Numbered from the stretch's first letter, positions 1 through 10,000 are shown. The stretch is 64,000 nt of DNA from Bergeyella_A cardium (GCF_030012605.2 NZ_CP114055.2), one strand, 5' to 3'. Numbers and translations: made by a program. Notes: a model not told the origin generated them from the sequence alone.

Positions 1-1
1 A

Positions 2-739
2 CAAAAACCTTTCGGAGTGAATATCCCAATGTTCTACCCCGATATACAGGAGCTCATCAACATTATATTAGAAGAAAAGGTAAAAATCGTCTTCACCTCC
101 GCAGGAAGCCCAAAACTCTACACCGAGATGCTCCAAAAGGAAGGGATAACCGTAGCTCATGTGGTCTCTTCAACCAAATTTGCTATAAAATGCGAAGAAG
201 CAGGCGTAGATGCCATAGTTGCCGAAGGCTTTGAAGCCGGTGGGCACAACGGTAGAGACGAAACTACCACCCTCTGCCTGATTCCCAATGTGAGAAAACA
301 TACCTCTAAACCCCTGATAGCCGCAGGAGGAATAGCCCTTGGCTCACAGATGAAGGCCGTAATGGTTCTCGGGGCCGAAGGAGTACAAATCGGTTCCCTC
401 TTCGCTGCCACCACAGAAGCTAGCGCTGATGAAAACTGGAAACAAAAAATCACCACCCTACAAGAAGGAGATACCTTCCTCACCCTAAAAGAGCTCGCAC
501 CTGCACGCCTCGTAAAAAATAAATTCTTCTACGAACTCGAAGAACTCTACAACAAAGGGCGAGATGCCGAAGCCCTAGACCAGCTCCTCGGCAGAGCAAG
601 AGCAAAAAAAGGAATGTTTGAAGGAGATTTAGACAATGGCGAGCTCGAAATCGGGCAATCCTCCGCTCTTATCAATGAAATCCTCCCCGTAAAACAAGTC
701 TTCCAAAACCTCCTCACCCAATACACCGTAGCACCGTAG
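2..739 (+). CDS. Nitronate monooxygenase (NPD/2-nitropropane dioxygenase family), 3' part
   Basis: The reading frame is open from the left edge (Q-K-P-F-G-V-N-I-P...), so the start lies outside the window; the GTG at 17 is an internal valine. Visible are E-G-x-E-A-G-G-H beside the substrate pocket, the A-A-G-G-I segment and the V-L-G-A-E-G-V-Q-I-G-S phosphate-binding segment of an FMN TIM barrel. Family members oxidise alkyl nitronates with FMN; FabK-type enoyl reductases share the fold, so the exact substrate is uncertain. Leucine codons are strongly CTC-biased, as in the later part of polA. It converges with the split surface-protein gene across a palindromic repeat. Confidence 0.88.
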   Translation, partial: QKPFGVNIPMFYPDIQELINIILEEKVKIVFTSAGSPKLYTEMLQKEGITVAHVVSSTKFAIKCEEAGVDAIVAEGFEAGGHNGRDETTTLCLIPNVRKHTSKPLIAAGGIALGSQMKAVMVLGAEGVQIGSLFAATTEASADENWKQKITTLQEGDTFLTLKELAPARLVKNKFFYELEELYNKGRDAEALDQLLGRARAKKGMFEGDLDNGELEIGQSSALINEILPVKQVFQNLLTQYTVAP

Positions 740-845
740 CCGGTGAGGCACTTAGAAAACAATTGCTCCCCACGCTAGTGGGCACCGTAGCTGGCTTCTA
801 GCTTTTAGCTTCTGGCTAATAGCTAATAGCCATAAGCTAGAAGCC
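731..845. repeat. Compound intergenic repeat with long hairpin, between convergent genes
   Basis: Two modules. The first (about 731-782) holds CCGTAGCCGGTGAGGCACT and GCTCCCCACGCTAGTG, which recur in altered order after polA (14625-14672). The second is a hairpin with a perfect 12-bp stem, GGCTTCTAGCTT at 793-804 pairing with AAGCTAGAAGCC at 834-845; its loop holds GGCTAATAGCTAATAGCC. The same GCTTCTGGCTAATAGC text recurs at 21790-21826 and 28310-28336. The right arm overlaps the stop codon of the minus-strand gene ending at 837. It probably also acts as a bidirectional terminator. Confidence 0.7.
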
Positions 846-2360
846 TACAATTATCTTCTCTGTAATGCTCACATTGGGAGTATTGATTTTAAGGATATAG
901 GTTCCTTTGGTGAGGTCGGTGAGGTCTCTATCCGTATGGAAGAGGATTTTCACAAGCTGACCGCTGAGGTTATACACCTCTATGCTGGTAATACCTGAAA
1001 GACCTTGGATATGCAGATGGTCTTTTACAGGATTGAGGACGAAGATTTTTGTTTTAGCCCGAGTGATATCCTCTGTGGAGAGACCTGGATTGCAAGATGG
1101 GTCAAAGGTATCGCCAGAGATGCTCCATTTCTTATCATTCATAAGTTTATCTCTATACACCTCTGCTCCTACACCGTATTTACGATTAGATGAGAGGCTA
1201 ACATATTGACCTATGTTAGGATTCTCTGCCCAGCCTTTTAGGGTATTGCTGTAATTCTTACAGTCCATTCCTGAGTTTGTAAAAATATCCGTAAGGGAGG
1301 CATCATCTTCTTTTATAAGCCAAGCGCCTAAGTTTTGATTAAAGGCAGTAGCATTGGAGAACATATACTGCATATCGCTAACCTTGCTCACATTCCAGCC
1401 AGAGATATCTTGGTTAAATGCTGCTGCCCCTGAAAACATAGACTCCATATCGGTAACCTCACTTACGACCCAGCTGGAGATATCTTGGTTGAATTTAGTA
1501 GCTCCTTCAAACATAGAATTCATACTGCTGACTTCACCCACATTCCAGTTAGAAAGTGCGGTATTAAATTCCTTAGCATCTTTAAACATACCTGCTAAGG
1601 AAGTAACACTTCCTACATCCCATAGGTATATATTCGGTATAGTTTCTATTGAGGAGCAGTCTTTGAACATATGGTTCATATTGGTTACAGCAGAGAAGTT
1701 GGGGATATCGGTAGCTGTTATTTTAAGGTTAGAACACCCAGAAAAGCTACTTGCCAAATTGCTAAGCCATTTCCCTCCTCCCCATTGTCGTAATTCCTTA
1801 AACTGAGCCCTTATCTCTTGGGTAATGTCCTTATCTCCATAGAAAAAGGCAAAGCCATCGGAAGGAGTTATGGTGATGAGATATTCGCCCGAATCTCCTG
1901 TATCTATAATTGTTTTGCCTTTGCTCCCACTTCCAGAGCCTGTTTTAGTATCGTCTCCTATCTTTTTATACTCATAGGTAAAGTCTGCACCATCTGTTGG
2001 TAGAGTAATCTTCCCATCGGCTGTTGCCTGCCATACACCTGAGAAAGGTAGGGCAACGGGTGCGCAGTTAGACACCTCTATATCATCAGAAATATACCAA
2101 CCATTTGTATCTATAAGGCTTTTTCTAGAAGTAGCTGCACTTTTATCGTACTTAATATTAGAGGAGAGCCTTACAAATTTCCCCATCTTAGGGTTTCCTG
2201 CCCAGCCTTTCAGGGTATTGCTGTAATTTACACAGTCCATCCCCGAGTCGCTAAAAATATCATTAAGAAGCGCTCCTCCCTTTATTATCCAGCTCCCTAA
2301 GTTTTGATTAAAGGCAGTTGCTCCTTTGAGCAGTCCATTCATTTCTTTCGCATTGCTCAC
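837..2360 (-). CDS. C-terminal part of a split BspA-like (DUF285) T9SS surface protein
   Basis: This is the downstream 507 residues of a protein interrupted by one in-frame TAG at 2367-2369. It carries repeated N-M-x-x-M-F-x-x-A-x-x-F-N-Q-D-I-S-x-W units of the DUF285/BspA leucine-rich family (about residues 220-350 here). A second copy of the N-terminal beta domain lies at about residues 100-200. The last 70 residues or so (V-L-N-P-V-K-D-H-L, V-Y-N-L-S-G-Q, K-G-T-Y-I-L) form a type A T9SS sorting domain, so the intact product would be exported and anchored on the cell surface. The GTG at 2360 is only a nominal start; without readthrough this half has no signal peptide. It may be a pseudogene fragment or a sequencing error. 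Confidence 0.75.
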   Translation of the reverse strand: MSNAKEMNGLLKGATAFNQNLGSWIIKGGALLNDIFSDSGMDCVNYSNTLKGWAGNPKMGKFVRLSSNIKYDKSAATSRKSLIDTNGWYISDDIEVSNCAPVALPFSGVWQATADGKITLPTDGADFTYEYKKIGDDTKTGSGSGSKGKTIIDTGDSGEYLITITPSDGFAFFYGDKDITQEIRAQFKELRQWGGGKWLSNLASSFSGCSNLKITATDIPNFSAVTNMNHMFKDCSSIETIPNIYLWDVGSVTSLAGMFKDAKEFNTALSNWNVGEVSSMNSMFEGATKFNQDISSWVVSEVTDMESMFSGAAAFNQDISGWNVSKVSDMQYMFSNATAFNQNLGAWLIKEDDASLTDIFTNSGMDCKNYSNTLKGWAENPNIGQYVSLSSNRKYGVGAEVYRDKLMNDKKWSISGDTFDPSCNPGLSTEDITRAKTKIFVLNPVKDHLHIQGLSGITSIEVYNLSGQLVKILFHTDRDLTDLTKGTYILKINTPNVSITEKIIVGF

Positions 2361-2366
2361 ATTCAG

Positions 2367-2921
2367 CTAAGAAATATCTTGGTTGAAAGAAGAAGCTCCT
2401 TCAAACATAAAGTTCATATTCCTAACTGTACTGAGATTCCATTGGTTTAGATTCGGGATTTCGGTAATGGAGGTACAGTTTTTAAACATTTCAAGCATAA
2501 AGTTTACCTCAGAGAGGTTAGGGACATCTGTAGCAGTTACTTTAAGCTCAGAGCAACCGCTAAAGCTACCCAATATAACCATCATCCAGACTACATCTCC
2601 CCACTGTTTTAGTTCTTTAAACTGGGCTCTTTCTGAGGGGAGCACATTACTTTTGCCATAATCAAAAGCGAGGCTAATTTTAGGTGTGATGGAGATAATA
2701 TACGCCCCAGCTTCACTTACATCAATTACATTTTTAGCATAAGTACCTTTTCCAGAGCCCGTAATGCTCGGGTCATTCTCTTTCTGATAGGTATAATCAA
2801 AATCTCCTCTTGTGGGCAGAATAATTTTACCATCTGTAGTTTCCCACTTGCCTATAAAAGGCCTCTGTGCATATACTATTAGAGAGATTAGTAATGCAAA
2901 TACAATTGAAATTCTTTTCAT
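2367..2921 (-). CDS. N-terminal part of a split BspA-like (DUF285) surface protein
   Basis: 184 residues with a clear signal peptide (M-K-R-I-S-I-V-F-A-L-L-I-S-L-I-V-Y-A-Q), a beta-rich domain (G-K-W-E-T-T-D-G-K-I onward) and the first DUF285 units (N-F-M-L-E-M-F, N-F-M-F-E-G-A-S-S-F-N-Q-D-I-S). The frame hits TAG exactly where sister repeats read S/G-W, then resumes in the same frame as L-N-V-S-N-A-K. The two halves together would be about 694 residues. A truncated product would be secreted but would lack the T9SS sorting domain. The 21-bp periodic array begins about 240 bp upstream of this start. Confidence 0.75.
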   Translation of the reverse strand: MKRISIVFALLISLIVYAQRPFIGKWETTDGKIILPTRGDFDYTYQKENDPSITGSGKGTYAKNVIDVSEAGAYIISITPKISLAFDYGKSNVLPSERAQFKELKQWGDVVWMMVILGSFSGCSELKVTATDVPNLSEVNFMLEMFKNCTSITEIPNLNQWNLSTVRNMNFMFEGASSFNQDIS

Positions 2922-3158
2922 AATTTATCATTTAAGAAATATTACTCGGTTTTTATTGGGATTTTTCGGTTTTCTCCCTGTTAAATTTATTTTTAGCAGA
3001 ACAGCCTATCTCTTTCTAAGCCTCCTCTCCTCATTTAAATCAGCAAGTGAGTTTTTCGTAAGAATGAAAAGGGGCTACTCTACCCACAAACTCGGCAAAT
3101 GTAGCACCTCAAATTATTAATTTAATAAAAAAAACAGCTGTTTTTTGTCATATTTTAG
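2922..3158. other. Intergenic stretch upstream of the split surface-protein gene
   Basis: AT-rich leader for the minus-strand gene starting at 2921. I see no clear TAnnTTTG element close to the start and no conserved RNA. It ends at the 21-bp periodic array. Confidence 0.4.
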
Positions 3159-3306
3159 GTTATTGACCTAAATCTCCTGGTTCCTAACCTAAAATTTTAG
3201 GTTAAGAACCTAATTGAATACGGTAACCAACCTAAACAACGGGCTTTTTAACCTAATCGTTCGCGTTTTTAACCTAAACGATGGGGTCTCTGACCCAAAT
3301 GATAGA
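3159..3306. repeat. Array 1: seven 21/22-bp units with core ACCTAA
   Basis: Seven consecutive units of 21, 21, 21, 22, 21, 21 and 21 bp. Each usually starts with G-T-T/G-G-T and holds the core ACCTAA (ACCCAA in the last) at the same internal position. Core starts are 3166, 3187, 3208, 3230, 3251, 3272 and 3293. The positions around the core vary between units, so this is not a simple recent tandem duplication. Two inverted copies (TTAGGT at 3155 and 3197) occur at the left end. Both strands have in-frame stops. It lies between the terminator of the 3385 gene and the promoter side of the split surface protein. Confidence 0.8.
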
Positions 3307-3326
3307 TAAATTAGGCAGAAAAAAAA

Positions 3327-3358
3327 GCTTCCGAACCCCAAGATTGGGGTTCGGAAGC
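3327..3358 (-). terminator. Intrinsic terminator of the pRiA4b ORF-3-like gene
   Basis: A perfect stem GCTTCCGAACCCCAA / TTGGGGTTCGGAAGC with a very short loop. On the minus strand it is followed by a run of T, 26 bp past the stop codon at 3385. Confidence 0.85.
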
Positions 3359-3384
3359 CATATTATGAGATATCTTTTTAAAAT

Positions 3385-3948
3385 TTATTCGTCATCAAAG
3401 AGGTCGTCTCCGTAGCCTGTATCTTCATCATCATCAAAAGAATCATCTTCATCTGAAAAATCAGCAGTAAAATGCTCCTCAAAACTGAACTCATCTTCCA
3501 AGACTGCGGATTTTGGTTTCTTAGCCGCAACACCATTTGTTTTAGCAGGTGCTTTCAGCGGTGCATTACCAAATCTATACACGGTGATAGGGTAATTTAC
3601 GGACGGCTTTTCGTCTTCAATCGCAATAAGTTCGCAGAAAAACTCCCATAGATCGAGGAAACCGTATTGGAACTGCGCCTTGTCGCCCACCTGCTCGAAT
3701 GCCTCATCTATATAGATATCAGACATTATCTCACCCTCACCATCATCGCTCATATCTTCAAGCGGAACAGATTTTACGACAGTACCGTCTTCCTCCAAAA
3801 GATTGAAAGCAGAGAGCTCCTCACCTTGCAGACTGAATGCACTTTTAATTCCCAAATGCAGATTCCAGAGCGTCTGCTTACCTTTAATCTCAATGTCTCT
3901 AAAAATGTCTTCTTTAGTATCTAAAATAACTCGAATCTTATATACCAT
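3385..3948 (-). CDS. Plasmid pRiA4b ORF-3 family protein
   Basis: 187 residues starting M-V-Y-K-I-R-V-I-L. The N-terminal part matches the pRiA4b_ORF3 fold (I-x-R-D-I-E-I-x-G-K-Q-T-L-W-N-L-H, then A-F-x-F-D-x-x-H-like positions read here as A-F-S-L-Q-G-E-E-L-S-A-F). The C-terminal 30 residues or so are almost all Asp/Glu/Ser. A longer frame runs to a TTG at 3990, but that TTG is part of a TATATTTG promoter element, so the ATG at 3948 is preferred. Function in chromosomal copies is unknown; the family is often found as a passenger of mobile elements. It is monocistronic, with its own terminator. Confidence 0.75.
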   Translation of the reverse strand: MVYKIRVILDTKEDIFRDIEIKGKQTLWNLHLGIKSAFSLQGEELSAFNLLEEDGTVVKSVPLEDMSDDGEGEIMSDIYIDEAFEQVGDKAQFQYGFLDLWEFFCELIAIEDEKPSVNYPITVYRFGNAPLKAPAKTNGVAAKKPKSAVLEDEFSFEEHFTADFSDEDDSFDDDEDTGYGDDLFDDE

Positions 3949-3987
3949 CTTCTTCTTTAATTGCTTTTCTTCTGGTTGATTTGGGTG

Positions 3988-3995
3988 CAAATATA
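3988..3995 (-). promoter_or_regulatory. TAnnTTTG -7 promoter element
   Basis: TATATTTG on the minus strand, about 40 bp upstream of the ATG at 3948. It decides the start of that gene, because the alternative TTG start lies inside it. Confidence 0.65.
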
Positions 3996-4053
3996 AAACA
4001 ATTGATAAATCGAAAAAATTTTTACCACAAAAAAGGATAAATGTTTTTTCATT

Positions 4054-4082
4054 CTAAAAAAACGCCCATTAATAGGGCGTTT
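4054..4082 (-). terminator. Intrinsic terminator after the M1 peptidase gene
   Basis: Inverted repeat AAACGCCC / GGGCGTTT at 4060-4082, followed on the minus strand by a T-rich run. It sits 28 bp past the stop at 4111. Confidence 0.8.
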
Positions 4083-4110
4083 GTTCATTGTTTTTAGGAC
4101 ACTTGATTTT

Positions 4111-6618
4111 CTATTTATAAGCGTCTATCGTCTCCTTTAAGATATCAATCTGAGTATTGAGCGTTAGGCTGTTCGGATGATTTCTAAGAACCTGCATCTT
4201 TCTTTGCAATCCCTCTTTCAGCATATCGATAATCATCATTTTTACCTGTGGATTATCTATCTCTCCTTTTATCTGGGAGAGGACTTTGGTGATGGACTGG
4301 GTAGCCGGCAAGTCATCGGACTCCATAATCCAGTTAAATCCTGCTTCAGCAGTAGCCCCAAGCTCTGGATTTTGAAACTTGATAAACGGATAAAAAGCAA
4401 CCATACTTCCGATAGCCTCCCTGTGCTTTGCTACCTTGTGCTCCACGATAATAGGGAGAAGTTTTATAATGGTATCCTCAGAGGCATTGGTCAGCTCTAC
4501 CCTGTCTAATATACCTACTACTTTTTGGGGTTCCAAAGAGGCAATAGCTGCCAGTGATGAGCTTTTTACCGCATTAGAAACCGCATTTATCCCTTTCTCA
4601 AATAGAGGAAGGTATTTAGTATTTTTAGTTTTAGCCAATGCTGAAATAGCCGCTGCCTGAACCAGCGTTTTAGGGTCTTTGGAAGCGAGCTTCTCCACTT
4701 CCGAGAGGAGGATTTTTGCCTGTTTAGCATCGGATAAGTCCAGACTTGATAACGCCTTCATCCTTATTCTGAAAAACGGGTCTTTGAGTGCAGAGGCCAA
4801 TGTCTTTAAAGCTGCATCATTCTTGGTAGATAGCTCACCCACTGCCTTCACTGCATTATATCTACTATGAAAATCCTTAGTTTGGGTATATTGTGCGAGG
4901 TACTGTTCTGGGGTTTTATCTTCAGTAATCTGTGCAAGGAGAATTCCATCAGGGTTTAGGTTGAGGAAGTCTGGTTTTTTAGTTACCGAGAACGAGAAAT
5001 TGTTCTTTTGCTTTGCTTCTACCCAGACTTTAACCCTCTTAGGCTTCCCAGCTTCAAAGATATCTATGCTGAGAGGGAACTGAAAAGGCAATTCCTCATT
5101 TTGATGAATACTAACGATGATTTCTTTCTTCACAGGCTCATAAGAATAGGAGTAGCTGAGCTTAGGATTCCCACTACCGAAATACCACTGATTGAAAAAC
5201 CAGTTGAGATCTTTACCACTGATTTTCTCCATAGATAAACGAAGCTGATGCGCCTCCCCAGTACTGTATTCATTGGTTTTAAGATAATCGGTAATGCCAG
5301 CAAAGAAAGCTTCATCTCCAAGATAATTCCTCAGCATATGGAGGATGGCTCCTCCCTTATTGTAGCTCACGGCATCAAACATATCACCTCGAGATTTATA
5401 ATCAAAACGAACCAAATGTTTATTAAAATTCGCCGGATTGTGAATGTAGCCTCCTACGGAATCCATCAAATGGTAGTCTGCCCTGTCTTTGCCATACTTA
5501 TACTCGTACCACAGGTATTCTGAGTAATTAGCAAAGGATTCATTTACGGTAAGGTTGCTCCAACTCTCGGTAGTTACCAAATCTCCGAACCAGTGGTGGA
5601 AGAGCTCGTGGGCAATCACTGCTTCCCAACGGTTTTCATCTATCAGGTCTCCTTCTTTCTGATTTGCCATCTCACTGTGGATTACCGCTGTGGTATTTTC
5701 CATTGCACCACTTACAAAGTCTCGTCCTACAATCTGGGAGTACTTCGCCCAAGGGAAGTCATAATTCACCCTCTTAGAGAAAAACTCAATCATCTCTGGG
5801 GTAAGCCCAAAAATATCCTTTGCATAAGGCTCATACTCTTTCTCCACATAATAATCCACATCAATATTTCGCCATTTATCCTTCACTACGGCATAGTCCC
5901 CCACTCCCATAAAGAAGAGGTAGGGTGCGTGTTTTTTATCCATTACCCAATGGTCTGTCCTAAGCCCACCACTTTCTTTGGTAGATGATTTCAGGATACC
6001 ATTAGAGAGGGTAACATACTGCTCTGGCACAGTGATGAAGAGCTCCTGTGTAGTCTTTTGGTTGGGTTTATCAATAGTAGGAAACCATACCGAATTGGCT
6101 TCGGTCTCTCCCTGCGTCCAAATTTGGATGGGCTTCTGAGAATCTTTCCCCTGTGCATTGATGAAATACAAGCCCTTATTATCTTTAATAGCAGCATCTC
6201 CCTCACCTTTTACCTCATTCGGGCGGGCGGTATATCTTATATATAGAGTATAATCCTCATTTCTGTTGTAGGTTTTATCGAGATTGATTTTGAGAATATC
6301 ATCCTTATAATCGTATTTCAATGGAGACTTCTTCCCCTTTTTATCAAGGGCTACTTCGTGTATGAGCATTGCTTTTGCATTGAGCACCAACGAATCCGCA
6401 GGATAGAAATACGGCGATGCGGTGAGCCATTCCTCTCCCTTCATCTGTTCTTTTTCGTAATCAAAACTTACTTTCAGCTTTGTGTGTTTCAGCTCTGTGG
6501 TCTTTGTGTGTGTAGCTCGGTATAGGCTCTCTCTCCCTGAAGTCTCGGTCTGCGCATTCAGATGATTGGCACTAAAAAAAACACCGAGTGCCAGTACGGT
6601 GATAAAAATCTTTTTCAT
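4111..6618 (-). CDS. Secreted M1 family zinc aminopeptidase
   Basis: 835 residues with an N-terminal signal peptide ending near N-A-Q. Family M1 signatures are complete: the substrate-binding G-A-M-E-N at 304-308, the zinc site H-E-L-F-H at 337-341, and the third ligand Glu at 360, 18 residues after the second His. The N-terminal beta domain precedes the thermolysin-like domain, and the last 270 residues or so are helical HEAT/ARM-like repeats. It should remove N-terminal amino acids from peptides in the periplasm or outside the cell. It is monocistronic between its own promoter and terminator, and diverges from the SusC gene. Confidence 0.93.
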   Translation of the reverse strand: MKKIFITVLALGVFFSANHLNAQTETSGRESLYRATHTKTTELKHTKLKVSFDYEKEQMKGEEWLTASPYFYPADSLVLNAKAMLIHEVALDKKGKKSPLKYDYKDDILKINLDKTYNRNEDYTLYIRYTARPNEVKGEGDAAIKDNKGLYFINAQGKDSQKPIQIWTQGETEANSVWFPTIDKPNQKTTQELFITVPEQYVTLSNGILKSSTKESGGLRTDHWVMDKKHAPYLFFMGVGDYAVVKDKWRNIDVDYYVEKEYEPYAKDIFGLTPEMIEFFSKRVNYDFPWAKYSQIVGRDFVSGAMENTTAVIHSEMANQKEGDLIDENRWEAVIAHELFHHWFGDLVTTESWSNLTVNESFANYSEYLWYEYKYGKDRADYHLMDSVGGYIHNPANFNKHLVRFDYKSRGDMFDAVSYNKGGAILHMLRNYLGDEAFFAGITDYLKTNEYSTGEAHQLRLSMEKISGKDLNWFFNQWYFGSGNPKLSYSYSYEPVKKEIIVSIHQNEELPFQFPLSIDIFEAGKPKRVKVWVEAKQKNNFSFSVTKKPDFLNLNPDGILLAQITEDKTPEQYLAQYTQTKDFHSRYNAVKAVGELSTKNDAALKTLASALKDPFFRIRMKALSSLDLSDAKQAKILLSEVEKLASKDPKTLVQAAAISALAKTKNTKYLPLFEKGINAVSNAVKSSSLAAIASLEPQKVVGILDRVELTNASEDTIIKLLPIIVEHKVAKHREAIGSMVAFYPFIKFQNPELGATAEAGFNWIMESDDLPATQSITKVLSQIKGEIDNPQVKMMIIDMLKEGLQRKMQVLRNHPNSLTLNTQIDILKETIDAYK

Positions 6619-6640
6619 TCTATTTGATATATAATGCGAG

Positions 6641-6648
6641 CAAATGTA
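6641..6648 (-). promoter_or_regulatory. TAnnTTTG -7 promoter element of the M1 peptidase gene
   Basis: TACATTTG on the minus strand, 22 bp upstream of the ATG at 6618. Confidence 0.65.
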
Positions 6649-7042
6649 AGGAAATTTGGATTAAATTTTTCTCCCATTCAGAGCTTTTCACTAATCAATA
6701 TAAAGTTATATTTTCCCTCTATCCGAATTAAAATTTTCCATTTTGCTTTATCCATCTCTCTTTTTTTGGAAAAAAATCTCTTGAATAAATCATAAAACAT
6801 CTCAAACAGAATAAAATTTCAGTATAGTAAAATGTTAAAAATCTTAGTTATAACAAGATTTTTCTCCTTTGAATAAAACAAAAAATACATAGATTAAAAT
6901 TACGAATACCTTAAGTCCTTTTTATATGAGCTCTTACTTTATTCTCAAAAATATCATTATATTTTTAAATTTTCACAAATATTAAAATATACACATTTTT
7001 ACCTTATTTATTTAATTAAATAAACAATATTTTAATAAAAAC
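6649..7042. other. AT-rich divergent intergenic region
   Basis: Nearly 400 bp with no gene, between the divergent M1 peptidase and SusC genes. The one clear structure is a hairpin AAAAATCTT / AAGATTTTT (6837-6863) followed by T-rich sequence. The length suggests regulatory sites for the SusC/SusD pair, but I cannot identify one. Confidence 0.4.
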
Positions 7043-7073
7043 TTGCAAGGTTTAATATTTATTAACATATTTG
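7043..7073 (+). promoter_or_regulatory. Probable Bacteroidota sigma-A promoter of the SusC/SusD operon
   Basis: TTG at 7043-7045, a 20-bp spacer, then CATATTTG at 7066-7073 (one mismatch to TAnnTTTG). The spacing fits the -33/-7 arrangement, and the ATG follows at 7096. Confidence 0.55.
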
Positions 7074-7095
7074 TCACAACAAAAACTTAATTGAT

Positions 7096-10000
7096 ATGAG
7101 GTTAAATTTTAATGTACTGAGTGCTGGAGTGCTTTTCTTCCTCGGGAGCCAAGTAGCTACGGCACAAAAAGTAAAAAAGGATACCGTAAGAGACATAGAT
7201 GAATTGGTTCTCGTAGGGTATAGCAAAGTGAACAGAAATGAGTTCGTGGGTACAGCTACTCAGATCAACACAAAGTCTATTGACAACAAAGCTGTGTCTA
7301 ACGTTTCTCAGGCTCTTGCTGGAGAAGCAGCAGGGGTAAGAGTGATTAATACTACTGGACAACCAGGTACTTCGGCTAAAATTAGGGTTAGAGGTTTCGG
7401 CTCGGTAAATGGTAATAGAGACCCTCTCTACATCTTAGACGGTATGCCATACGAGGGGAACATCTCTGTAATCAATCCAGATGATATTGCTACTATGACC
7501 ATCTTAAAAGATGCAACGGCAACCTCTATCTACGGTGCAAGAGGGGCCAATGGTGTTGTAGTTATCAATACAAAAAAAGGGAGAGCTAATCGCTCAAGCA
7601 TACAGTTTGAATCTAAAATAGGGATGAACCTTTCCTTACTTCCTCGCTACGAAGTAATAAAATCTCCAGAAGAATACATTTCATTAGTTTGGGAAGGTCT
7701 TTATAATCAAGGAAAAATCAACCCTGCTATATTAGCTCAGTATGGTTTTGGAACCGCTGAAGAATATGCTAATAATATCCTATTCAGTGATTATGGTATA
7801 ACACCTTTATATAATCTATGGAATGTGGAAGGTAAAGATTTAATAGACCCTGTTACCCGACAAGTAAGAAACGGTGTAACCAGAAAATACACTCCAGAAA
7901 ACTGGCAAGACTATGCTTATAAACCAGCTCTAAGAACAGAACATAATCTTAGTATGAGCGGTGGTAGCGATAAAACTACTTACTATACAAGTTTTGGTTA
8001 CTTAAAAGATGGCGGCTACTCTATAAACTCCAATTTTGAGAGATATTCTACGAGGCTCAATTTAGGATTCCAACCCAAAAACTGGTTAAGAGGAACCTAT
8101 AATATGGGATATGCTTTTACAAAATCTCAAAACAATGGACAGACTTCAGACTCTGGAAGTGTATTCTGGTTCTCTGACAGCATTCCTTCCATCTACCCTC
8201 TTTTCTTAAGGGACGCCAATGGAAACAGAATCCCTGAAACTACATTAGGAGGATATATATACGACTATGGCTACAATGGTAGGAACTTTGGTTTCGGTAC
8301 CAATGCGATAGCAGATGCCACCTATGACAAGCTTACCAATACTAAGCATGAACTGAATGCAAGCCTTAATTTAGAAGCAGATATTACAAAGCATTTAACC
8401 TTTGAAACTCGCTTGAGCGGTCAATACTTTAATAATAGTAGAGACAATTATAAAAACCCTTACTATGGTAGTATGGCATCTTCAGGAGGATCAATATCTA
8501 AAATAAAGCACGAAGCATTTACCTGGAATTTCCTACAATTATTAAGATATAAAAACAAATTCGGAAATCACGGATTGGAAGCATTCGCAGCTCACGAGGC
8601 TAATGATTACGAATACAAATATCTTGGAGGAGACAAAACAGGATTAGTAGACCCTTATACCGGAGAGTTTAATAATGCTATTAAAACCGTTGCGCTTAAC
8701 TCTTATATAGAAAATTACAAGCTGGAGAGTTTCTTCGGTTCTGTTAGCTATGACTATCAAAACAAATACTTAGCATCTGCATCTGTTAGACGAGATGGTT
8801 CATCAAGGTTTAGTACGCATAAATGGGGTACATTCTACTCCCTTGGTTTAGGTTGGGTACTAACAAAAGAAAATTTCCTGAAAGAGAACTCTTTCTTCTC
8901 TAATATGAAGCTCAAAGCAAGCTATGGTACCGTAGGAGACCAGGCAGGTGTAGGCTACTATCCTGGATATGATGTTTATGACATCGGAAACTTTATGGAT
9001 GCGCCAAGTGCTTCTTACAATAGAAAAGGATATAAAGACCTTACTTGGGAGAAATCGAGAATATTCCAAACAGGTCTGGATTTCTCAATCTTTAAAAACA
9101 AAAGATTAGAAGGAAGTATAGATTATTATAATAAAACAACCGATAACTTAATATTTGACCGAAGGCTCGCTCCTTCTCAAGGTAATGCTATTGAAAAAAC
9201 CAATGGTGGAGCACTCGTAAATCAAGGTATAGAATTTAACCTCATTGGGCATATTATTAAAAAAGATGATTTCTACTTGGATTTATCTGTAAATGGAGAA
9301 ATCTTGAGAAATAAGCTTACAAAAATGCCGATTGACCCTGTAACAGGAAGACCTAAAGTCATTGATTTATCAGAATCTGGGTTTGGTAGAGCACAAGGCT
9401 ACTCTATATACGACTACTATCTAAGAGAATGGGCTGGTGTAAACCCCAATACAGGTGCTGCACAATGGACGATGCATTATGTAGATGTAAATAAAAACGG
9501 AGTATATGATACAGGAGATGAAGCGATAAACTCCCTTTATGAATATCAACAAAACAATCCTGGCGCTGTAATCAGTCAAACCCTTACTGAGTCCTATGCA
9601 GATGCCACTCAGAAATTCATAGGCAAATCTGCAATACCAGATCTAAGAGGAGGGATTAATCTATCGGTAGGATATAAAAATATCTCATTAGGAGCTCAAA
9701 TGCTTTACAGCATTGGTGGCTATGCAATAGACTACTCCTATGCTACCTTTATGACCAACCCTACTGCTGGAAATGCAAACTGGCATAAAGACATTCACAA
9801 CAGATGGCAAAAACCCGGTGATATCACTAATGTACCAAGATTGTCCAACTCCAATCGTGGTGATAGAAATTTCTCTAATCAGTCTTCTCGTTTCCTTACA
9901 AAAACAGATTATTTCATACTAAATAATGTTAATATAGCTTATACATTTGATAGAGATTTTCTAAGAGGGACTGGCCTTGATGGGCTTACCATATCCTTAT

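Noticed and set aside
3159..3306. CRISPR array
   Set aside because: Units are only 21-22 bp with a 6-bp conserved core, so there is no 25-35 bp direct repeat and no cas gene in the window. The same applies to arrays 2 and 3.
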